From Thermoleophilia bacterium (lineage in GTDB: Bacteria > Actinomycetota > Thermoleophilia > Gaiellales > Gaiellaceae), in assembly GCA_029858755.1 (NCBI GenBank), contig JAOUEK010000023.1, positions 1 through 10,815 of the forward strand: a DNA stretch of 10,815 nucleotides, read 5' to 3'. The number at the start of each line of letters is the position of its first letter. Positions within the stretch are counted from its first letter, which is position 1. The notes under the pieces are model-generated. The model did no database searches and had not been told where the DNA came from. It was given only the letters and a program-made list of their open reading frames with translations. A program made the position numbers and the translations under genes. Positions 5,196-10,815 of the stretch are shown here, one piece after another.

Positions 5196-6530
5196 GTGCT
5201 GTTCACGCAGTTCGTCGACGACGACCTCGGCTGCGCGTCGTATCTCATGGGGTGCGAGGCGGCAGGCGAGGCGGTCGTGGTCGATCCGCCGTATGCGATC
5301 GAGCCGCTGCTCGCCGAGGCGGAGCGGCGCGACGTGCTCGTGGTGCGCACGATCGAGACGCACACCCACGCGGATCACCTCTCCGGCCACGGCAGGCTCG
5401 CGCTCGAGCACGGGATCCCCGTCTCGATCCATCCCGCCGCCGGGCCCGAGTACCCCTTCGACCCGATGCACGACGGAGACGAGATCAGGGTCGGCAACGT
5501 CACGCTGCGCTGCATCCACACCCCCGGGCACCGGCCGGAGCACTGCTGCCTGGCGGTGATCGACCACACCCGCGCGGACGAGCCGTGGCTGCTCTTGACC
5601 GGCGACTCGCTGTTCGTCGGCGACGCGGCGCGACCCGACCTCGCCGTCGGAGCCCAGGAGGGCGCCGAGGGCCTGTTCCACTCGCTGGGACGGCTGCTCG
5701 AGCTGCCCGACGGCGTCGAGGTGTACCCGGGGCACGTCGCCGGCTCCCTCTGCGGCAAGGGGATGAGCTCGAAGGCCTCGACGACGATCGGCTTCGAGCG
5801 TCGCTTCAACCCGATGCTCCGCTTCGACGCCGTCGACGCGTTCATCGCCGAGTCCTCGGCGATCGACGCGCCGAAGCCTCCGAACCTCGGTCGCATCGTC
5901 GCGCTCAACCGCGGGCCGTGGGTCGGCTCGCCGACGCGGGTGGAGGAGCTCGCGGCCCCACCCGACGGCTCGCAGCTCCTCGACGTGCGCCCGGTCGACG
6001 ACTTCCTTGCAGGACATCGACCCGGCGCGATCAACGTGCCCGTGACGGGCTCGAGCTTTGCCACCAAGGCAGGCTTCGTGTTCGACCCCGAGCGCCTCCT
6101 GACCGTGATCGCCTCCTCGGGCGACGAGGCCGAGCGGGCCACCCGCGGCCTGCGCTCGGTCGCGTTCCTCGACCTCGCGGGCTACGTGCTCGGTGCCGGC
6201 ACCGAGCAGCTACTGGACGCGACGCTCGACGAGCTCGAGGCTTTGCTCGCCTCTGACGGGATCGAGCTGCTCGACGTCCGTGAGGCCGACGAGTTCGCAA
6301 CCGGCTCGATCCCCGGTAGCCGCAACATCCCGTATCGCGTGCTCACAACCTTCGCTGATCTCCCGGCGGATCGCCCGCTCGTGACGATCTGCGAGAAAGG
6401 CCCGCGAGCGGTGGTCGCAGCGAGCATCCTCCAGGCCCGCGGCTTCGACGTCCGCGCCGTGACGGACGGCGGCACCGCCGACTGGCTCGCACGGACGAGG
6501 ATCTCGGCGGCGTCCGAGGCCCGAAGCTAG
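5196..6530 (+). CDS. CstB-like persulfide dioxygenase-rhodanese fusion (MBL + pseudo-rhodanese + rhodanese)
   Basis: A 444-aa cytosolic enzyme with the same three-part plan as Staphylococcus CstB, which oxidises persulfides and yields thiosulfate in hydrogen sulfide/sulfane sulfur detoxification. Residues 1-~215 are an ETHE1-like metallo-beta-lactamase domain: THTHADH at 55-61, TPGH at 109-112, TGD at 135-137 and PGH at 178-180. By ETHE1 homology the mononuclear iron ligands would be His56, His112 and Asp137. Cys186 in GSLCGKGMS seems to match the extra MBL-domain cysteine of CstB. The first rhodanese domain (~245-340) has Ala306 where the catalytic Cys should be and is presumably inactive. 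The second (~345-435) keeps the active loop CEKGPRA with Cys399. GTG 5196 is chosen because of the -10 box 6 nt upstream and the fit of the family N-terminus. Its stop shares the CTAG tetranucleotide with the stop of the convergent cyclase gene. Confidence 0.93.
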   Translation: MLFTQFVDDDLGCASYLMGCEAAGEAVVVDPPYAIEPLLAEAERRDVLVVRTIETHTHADHLSGHGRLALEHGIPVSIHPAAGPEYPFDPMHDGDEIRVGNVTLRCIHTPGHRPEHCCLAVIDHTRADEPWLLLTGDSLFVGDAARPDLAVGAQEGAEGLFHSLGRLLELPDGVEVYPGHVAGSLCGKGMSSKASTTIGFERRFNPMLRFDAVDAFIAESSAIDAPKPPNLGRIVALNRGPWVGSPTRVEELAAPPDGSQLLDVRPVDDFLAGHRPGAINVPVTGSSFATKAGFVFDPERLLTVIASSGDEAERATRGLRSVAFLDLAGYVLGAGTEQLLDATLDELEALLASDGIELLDVREADEFATGSIPGSRNIPYRVLTTFADLPADRPLVTICEKGPRAVVAASILQARGFDVRAVTDGGTADWLARTRISAASEARS

Positions 6531-9500
6531 CCCGCGCGGCGGCCGAGGCCGGTGAGCAGCGACTCGGCCCGCGAGATCCGCGCGGTCGCACCGAGTCGCC
6601 GGTAGATCTCGAGTGCACGCTCGAGCTGCACAGCGGCGGCGTCCGGATCTGCCTCGGCCGCGAGCACGCGCGCATCCGCCTCCTCGAGCACGCTCGGGAT
6701 CTCCGCGAGCACGTCGGCGGCGGCGGCCGGATCGCCTCCGAGCATCGCCAGGGCCGCCTCCTCGTACCGCGAGCCGGTGCCCTCGGCGACGAGCGCCGAC
6801 ACCTCGGCACCCATCCCGAGGCGCACCGCAGTGGCCGCCGCGTCGTAGACCCAGCCTCCGACCGACCCTTCGGGGCTCAGCGCCGCACTGCGGCGCGTCA
6901 ACTCGTCCAGGTAGCGCTCCGCCTCGTCGAGCTCGCCGGCCGCCTCGGCCATCCGCGCCGACCACGAGAGCATCGGCAGCACTGCCTGCGGATCTCCGAG
7001 AGTGGAGCCCAGCGCGACGAGCCATTCGAGGTCGTCGAGTTGCGGACGTGAGCCGCGAGCCTCGGAGATGCTCAGGCTGAGCGCGACGACGTTGCCGTCC
7101 ATGTAGCGCGGCTCGTCCCGGTTCAGGGGGTATGCCTCGATCTCGCGCAACGCATCTTCCCAGCGGCCGAGCCGATACCAGTCGTTTGCGAGCTCGGCAC
7201 GCAGCCACTGCTCGGAGATCGCATTCTCCGTGCGCCGCGCGGCCTCGAGCCCTGCCCGGTGAACCTCCTCGGCGCGCGTGACGTTCCCGAGCGCCTCCGT
7301 GATCGAGCCAACGTTGATGTACGCCCTGGCCACGTCCCCGCTCCCGATCTCGAGCCCGATCGCCAACGATCGCTCGATATCCGCCAAGCCGGCGAAGTCA
7401 CCGGCCTCGCACCGCGCCGTGCCGAGGTTGTTGAGCGCGTAGGCGAGCAGGTCGCGGTCGCCGAGCTGCTCGGCGATCGCAATCGCCTCCGTGTCGAGCG
7501 GGATCGCCTCCTCGTGTCTCCCCCCGAGCCCGTAGAACCGGCCGACCGTCGCGATCACGTACCCGCGCGAATACGTCGCTTCCTGCTCGTCGGCGACGAG
7601 CGCGAGAGCTCGGTCGAGGAGCTCGAAGCCGCGCCCGCGCGCGGCGTGCCAGGCCGCGTTGTGCAGGACGACGAGCGCCTCGGCGGCCAGCCCTTTGCGA
7701 CCGTCGGCGATCAGCCCCGCCGCTGCACGCTCGAGCTCCGCCTCTCCCTCGCCCTCGCCGTGACTTCGCGCCTGACCGAGTCGGTAGAGCAGCTCGGGAT
7801 CGGCCTCTTCCTCGCCGGCGATCTCGAGCGCCCGCTCGTAGAACCGGGCAGCCGTCCTCGGGGAGGCGAGCGCAGACGCGCGCTCACCGGCCTCGCGCAG
7901 CGCGCGGATCGCCGGAGCTCTCAGATCGTCGACCGCGACGCCCGCCGAGTTGCCGAGCTCGATCGCGCTCAGCAGGTGATGAGCGAGCAGCTCGGAACGA
8001 TCTTCGGAGCGCCCCGCCGACAGCGACTCGATCCAGGCCGCCGCCCGCCGGTGGCGGCTGCAGCGCGCGGCGCGTGGAATCTGGCCGTAGGCGACATCGC
8101 GGAGAAGCGCGTGGGCGAAGACGTACTGCCGCGCGTCGACCACGGACGAGCGGCGCTCGCGGCGCACGAATTCCTTGCGTTCGAGTGCGTACAGCCACTC
8201 GTCGAGCTGGCCTGCGTCGATCTCGGACAGCGCGGCCAGCGCATCCGACCAGAAGACCTTTCCGAGCACTGCTGCGTCCTGCAGCACCAACTTCTCGTCG
8301 GCGCCGAGGCCGTCGATGCGCGCGGCAAGGATGCCGTGCAACGTGTCCGGGAGCGCTCCGCCTTCGCCCGTCTGCAGCATGCGCGCTGCCTCTTCCGCGA
8401 ACAACGGGATGCCGCCGGCCTGCGCGAGCAGCTCGGCCTGCTGCTCCGCCGGCATCAGCCCGCGGTCGGAGAGCGCCGCGAAGAGACGTGCCGTGTCCTC
8501 GTCGGAGAGCGGCGTCAGCGCCAGCGTGACAGCGTTCAGCTTGCCGCCGCCCCAGGTCGGGCGGCGCTCGAGCAGCTCCGGGCGGGCCGTGCAGACCACC
8601 AGCAACGGGCCTTCACCCCGGTCGACCAGCTCGTCGACGAAGTCCAGCAGGTCGTCGTCCGCCCAGTGCAAGTCCTCGAAGACGAGCACCGCCGGACGAC
8701 CATCGGCGAGCACCTCGAGGAAACGACGCCAGGCGGCGAAGGACTCGCCGCGACCCTCGGTGCTCCCCCGAGCGTCGCCGAGGCCGACCAACGGCCGTAG
8801 CTGCCGCTCGACCCACGCCGCCTCAGTGCGTTCGGTGAGGAGGTCGTGCACGGCACGGTCGAGCTTGGCCGTCGCCTCGTCCACCCCGTCCGATTCGAGG
8901 ATCCCCGCCTGGGCCTTGACGATCTCCCCGAGAGCCCAGAAGGCGACGCCTTCGCCGTACGGCAGGCTGCGGCCCTGACGCCAGGTGATCAGCTCCGGTG
9001 TCTCCTCTACGAGCTGCAGCAGCTCGTAGAGGAGACGGCTCTTGCCGATGCCGGGCACACCGACGAGGGTCACGAGCTGCGGGCGGTCGGCGCTCCGGAT
9101 GCGCGCGAGCGCGTCGGAAAGCAGAGAGACCTCGCGCTCCCTGCCCACGAGGGGCGCCCGCGCGTGTCCGAGGTCGACTCCGAAGCCAGCGCGACGGCCG
9201 GTCGCGAGCCAGACGGCGACCGGCGCGGCCTTTCCCTTCGCCTCGATGGAGGGGTGCTCCGTGAACTCGATCCGCCGGTCGGTCGCGCGATATGTCTGCT
9301 CGCCGACGAGGATCCCGCCTGGTGGGGCCGCTGCCTGCAGCCGCGCCGCCGTGTTGATCACGTCTCCGGAGACGATCCCCTCGCCGGCCTCTGGCCGCAC
9401 GTCCAGCGAGACCAGCGCCTCGCCGGTGTTGACGCCGATGCGCACTGCGAGGTCGAGTGACGCGTCGGCCTCGTTGAGGTCGTCGATCGCCTCCTGGATC

Positions 9501-9844
9501 GCGAGCGCAGCCCGTACGGCCCGCTCGGGGTCGTCCTCGTGCGCGACCGGAGCGCCGAAGACCGCGACGACCGCGTCCCCGATGAACTTCTCCACCGTGC
9601 CGCCGTGCCGCTCGAGGTCGTGGCGCAGCCGCTCGTGGTAGGAAGCCAGGATCGCGCGCACATCCTCCGGGTCGAGTGCCTCCGCGCGTGCGGTCGACCC
9701 GACGAGGTCGGCGAAGACCACGGTCACGACCTTGCGCTCCTCGCGTGCGGGCGCGGCGGCCGACGTCTCGAGCGGCGTGCCGCAGCCCGCGCAGAAGCGC
9801 GCGTCGTCGGCGCTCTCCCGCCCACACTGGCCGCAGGTCAGCAT
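6527..9844 (-). CDS. Zinc ribbon / class III nucleotidyl cyclase / STAND ATPase / TPR signalling protein
   Basis: A 1105-aa soluble multidomain signalling protein. (1) Residues 1-25: zinc ribbon with Cys4, Cys7, Cys18 and Cys21. (2) ~37-215: class III adenylate/guanylate cyclase domain. Metal-binding Asp46 (VVFADLVGST) and Asp90 (EKFIGDAVVAVFG), Lys86, and transition-state Asn164 and Arg168 (NTAAR) are all present; the second substrate-reading position, Asp in classic adenylate cyclases, appears to be Ile157. (3) ~230-640: AAA/STAND ATPase with Walker A GVPGIGKS (262-269) and Walker B VLVFEDLHWAD (386-396). (4) ~640-1105: TPR-like helical repeats. Related actinobacterial cyclase-ATPases often end in a LuxR-type HTH; none is seen here, so output may be cAMP or protein contacts rather than DNA binding. 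The ATG at 9844 is fixed by the zinc ribbon and by TAGACT 6 nt upstream. Its C-terminus is clearly homologous to the next gene upstream. The activating signal is unknown. Confidence 0.93.
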   Translation of the reverse strand: MLTCGQCGRESADDARFCAGCGTPLETSAAAPAREERKVVTVVFADLVGSTARAEALDPEDVRAILASYHERLRHDLERHGGTVEKFIGDAVVAVFGAPVAHEDDPERAVRAALAIQEAIDDLNEADASLDLAVRIGVNTGEALVSLDVRPEAGEGIVSGDVINTAARLQAAAPPGGILVGEQTYRATDRRIEFTEHPSIEAKGKAAPVAVWLATGRRAGFGVDLGHARAPLVGREREVSLLSDALARIRSADRPQLVTLVGVPGIGKSRLLYELLQLVEETPELITWRQGRSLPYGEGVAFWALGEIVKAQAGILESDGVDEATAKLDRAVHDLLTERTEAAWVERQLRPLVGLGDARGSTEGRGESFAAWRRFLEVLADGRPAVLVFEDLHWADDDLLDFVDELVDRGEGPLLVVCTARPELLERRPTWGGGKLNAVTLALTPLSDEDTARLFAALSDRGLMPAEQQAELLAQAGGIPLFAEEAARMLQTGEGGALPDTLHGILAARIDGLGADEKLVLQDAAVLGKVFWSDALAALSEIDAGQLDEWLYALERKEFVRRERRSSVVDARQYVFAHALLRDVAYGQIPRAARCSRHRRAAAWIESLSAGRSEDRSELLAHHLLSAIELGNSAGVAVDDLRAPAIRALREAGERASALASPRTAARFYERALEIAGEEEADPELLYRLGQARSHGEGEGEAELERAAAGLIADGRKGLAAEALVVLHNAAWHAARGRGFELLDRALALVADEQEATYSRGYVIATVGRFYGLGGRHEEAIPLDTEAIAIAEQLGDRDLLAYALNNLGTARCEAGDFAGLADIERSLAIGLEIGSGDVARAYINVGSITEALGNVTRAEEVHRAGLEAARRTENAISEQWLRAELANDWYRLGRWEDALREIEAYPLNRDEPRYMDGNVVALSLSISEARGSRPQLDDLEWLVALGSTLGDPQAVLPMLSWSARMAEAAGELDEAERYLDELTRRSAALSPEGSVGGWVYDAAATAVRLGMGAEVSALVAEGTGSRYEEAALAMLGGDPAAAADVLAEIPSVLEEADARVLAAEADPDAAAVQLERALEIYRRLGATARISRAESLLTGLGRRAG
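9000..9036. repeat. Perfect 37-nt palindrome inside the cyclase-ATPase gene, just after the Walker A codons
   Basis: The 18-nt arms GTCTCCTCTACGAGCTGC (9000-9017) and its exact reverse complement (9019-9036) flank a single central A (9018). All 18 pairs match, and symmetry ends abruptly on both sides (8999/9037). In the gene (minus strand) it encodes RLLYELLQLVEET, the helix after GKS of the P-loop. The other strand, in its symmetric frame, reads LLYELQQLVEET. The encoded peptide is normal for the family, so the DNA symmetry is extra information. Effect unknown: cruciform or mRNA hairpin, protein site, or a by-product of template switching. Confidence 0.9.
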
Positions 9845-9850
9845 GCGCCG

Positions 9851-9856
9851 AGTCTA
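9851..9856 (-). promoter_or_regulatory. -10 box (TAGACT) of the cyclase-ATPase gene, leaderless geometry
   Basis: TAGACT on the minus strand is followed by exactly 6 nt (CGGCGC) and the ATG at 9844, the same geometry as at 1597-1602 and 5184-5189. It lies in the 68-bp gap between the two tandem paralogues, so the downstream copy appears to have its own promoter. No Shine-Dalgarno sequence or convincing -35 box is seen. Confidence 0.6.
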
Positions 9857-9875
9857 GTGGCGATCCCCTCGAAAC

Positions 9876-9892
9876 CAGGTGCGTCAGACCTG
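9876..9892 (-). terminator. Weak stem-loop between the two paralogues
   Basis: CAGGT (9876-9880) pairs with ACCTG (9888-9892) around a 7-nt loop, 20 nt after the stop codon of the upstream paralogue. A smaller GTCC-GGCT-GGAC stem (9898-9909) lies next to it. The position fits a terminator, but a 5-bp stem without a U-tract is weak evidence. Confidence 0.2.
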
Positions 9893-9912
9893 TCGGTGTC
9901 CGGCTGGACGGC

Positions 9913-10815
9913 TCAGGCCGTCGCCTGCACCAGCCGCTCGGCTCTGACGAGGTACGCCGTCGCGCCGACCCGCTCGTAGAAGGCCACCGCCTCGCTCAGG
10001 CCCGGCGTCTCGCGCCCCGCGTGCTCAGCCGCGTGCAGCCTCGCGAGCGCCGCCTGCGCGTACGCCTCGTGCGCGTGCAGCACGTCCCCCGCCTCGTCCA
10101 GCCGCCCCTCGGCGACGAGGATGCCCGCCTTCGCCCAGGGCAGTGCCGACGCGGGCTCGAGCGCCTCCCGTACCTCTGCGCCGCGACCGACCGCCAACGC
10201 TGCCACGCAGCCCTCCACGATCTCCGGCCCCAGGAGCTCCGCGTGCACGGCCAACACGCCGACGAGCTCGTCGACGTAGGAGCGGGCGTCCTCCTCGCGC
10301 CCCGCGTCGAGAGCGACGAGCGCGCACTGCGCCAGCGCCGGTTGCACGACCTGCGGATCCCCGATCTCGCGTGCGCGGGCGAGGAGCGCTGCCGCTCGTG
10401 TGTCGGCACCCGCCCGATCGCCGCGGGCAGCGCCGGTGACGGCGAGGATGCCGAGCAGGGGCGGCTCCATGTAGGCGCCGGACCCCGGATCGTCGAGGAA
10501 CGCTGCGGCCCCCTCGACCGCGCCGTCCCAGTCGCCCGCGACGTAGTCGGTCTGGATGATCCCCGCCTCGAACCAGCGGTCGTGGTGGCTGCCGAAGCGT
10601 CTCGCCACCTCGACGCCCTCGCGCAACACCTCCGCTGCCCGACCGAGCTCGCCTGCGGCCGACAAGATCGATGAGAGGTTGAGGTACGCCCGGGCGGCGT
10701 GATGGGAGTTCGCGTGCACTGCGTCCCTGAGCGCACGCTCGAGCTCACGGATCGCGGTGACCAGGTCCTGCGCGAGGTTCGCCCGGCCGATCGCCAGCGT
10801 GATCCGGGCGTTCAG
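9913..10815 (-). CDS. C-terminal TPR region of a tandem cyclase-ATPase paralogue, 5'-truncated by window edge
   Basis: The frame is open from the right edge (first visible codon 10815-10813) to TGA at 9913-9915, giving 300 visible residues of helical TPR-like repeats. A GTG at 10719 could be read as a start, but the frame and homology continue upstream to the edge, so the gene is clearly partial. It is homologous to the C-terminus of the neighbouring cyclase-ATPase: ARAYLNLSSI matches ARAYINVGSI, GDPQVVQPAL matches GDPQAVLPML, YVDEL matches YLDEL, and the ends share a pattern (YERVGATAYLVRAERL against YRRLGATARISRAESL). The missing part probably holds the ATPase and perhaps the cyclase domain, but only the TPR part is seen, so a related STAND/LuxR-type regulator is also possible. 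It is in the same orientation, 68 bp upstream of the complete copy. Confidence 0.85.
   Translation of the reverse strand: MNARITLAIGRANLAQDLVTAIRELERALRDAVHANSHHAARAYLNLSSILSAAGELGRAAEVLREGVEVARRFGSHHDRWFEAGIIQTDYVAGDWDGAVEGAAAFLDDPGSGAYMEPPLLGILAVTGAARGDRAGADTRAAALLARAREIGDPQVVQPALAQCALVALDAGREEDARSYVDELVGVLAVHAELLGPEIVEGCVAALAVGRGAEVREALEPASALPWAKAGILVAEGRLDEAGDVLHAHEAYAQAALARLHAAEHAGRETPGLSEAVAFYERVGATAYLVRAERLVQATA

Noticed and set aside
6527..6800. C-terminal LuxR-type helix-turn-helix in the cyclase-ATPase
   Set aside because: The last residues continue the TPR-like helices and end in GLGRRAG; no HTH signature was found.
7259..8800. 513-codon open frame on the plus strand opposite the cyclase-ATPase gene
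   Set aside because: No recognisable domain, arginine-rich, and fully inside a well-supported gene on the other strand.
1..10815. CRISPR arrays, tRNA or rRNA genes, insertion sequences, integrases
   Set aside because: No regularly spaced direct repeats, no tRNA- or rRNA-like segments, and no transposase or recombinase motifs were seen on either strand by eye.

Overview
The window is about 10.8 kb of very GC-rich bacterial chromosome. Codons strongly favour G or C in the third position, and long spurious open frames run opposite the real genes. The gene content (an actinobacterial-type biotin-dependent carboxylase, a stand-alone SCP2 protein, and tandem copies of a very large cyclase/STAND-ATPase/TPR protein) and the many TANNNT -10 boxes placed directly before start codons suggest an Actinomycetota member, plausibly class Thermoleophilia. 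The lineage is an inference from gene style; no rRNA or marker gene is present.

Layout. (1) 1-1232, + strand: 3' part of a biotin carboxylase/BCCP alpha subunit, cut by the window edge. (2) 1234-3269, - strand: in transcription order, an Fsr-like MFS exporter, a 100-aa SCP2 lipid-carrier protein with its own promoter/operator, and a small four-helix membrane protein of the Phage_holin_4_2/YvlD type. The 159-bp gap before the last gene holds two strong inverted repeats. (3) 3270-3509: a 240-bp divergent promoter region. (4) 3510-6530, + strand: an acyl-CoA dehydrogenase; a copper-binding YcnI-like (DUF1775) exported protein coupled to it by a GTGA overlap; and a CstB-like persulfide dioxygenase-rhodanese fusion behind its own promoter. 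(5) 6527-10815, - strand: a complete 1105-aa zinc ribbon/class III cyclase/STAND ATPase/TPR protein, and the C-terminal 300 residues of a tandem paralogue that runs off the right edge.

How the genes may work together. Acyl-CoA carboxylase, acyl-CoA dehydrogenase and SCP2 point to acyl-CoA and lipid metabolism. YcnI and the CstB-like enzyme point to copper and reactive-sulfur handling. The cyclase-ATPase pair is a signalling module of unknown input. No single pathway explains the whole window.

The most striking non-gene signals are: (a) five of the six genes whose upstream DNA is visible and that are not translationally coupled have a TANNNT box 6-9 nt before the start codon, which predicts leaderless or near-leaderless mRNAs; (b) a TetR-type palindrome sits on the predicted start site of the one exception, SCP2; (c) a perfect 37-nt palindrome lies inside the cyclase-ATPase gene just after the Walker A codons, so both DNA strands encode nearly the same peptide; (d) two convergent gene pairs have stop codons that overlap or lie 1 nt apart, leaving no room for a terminator between them.
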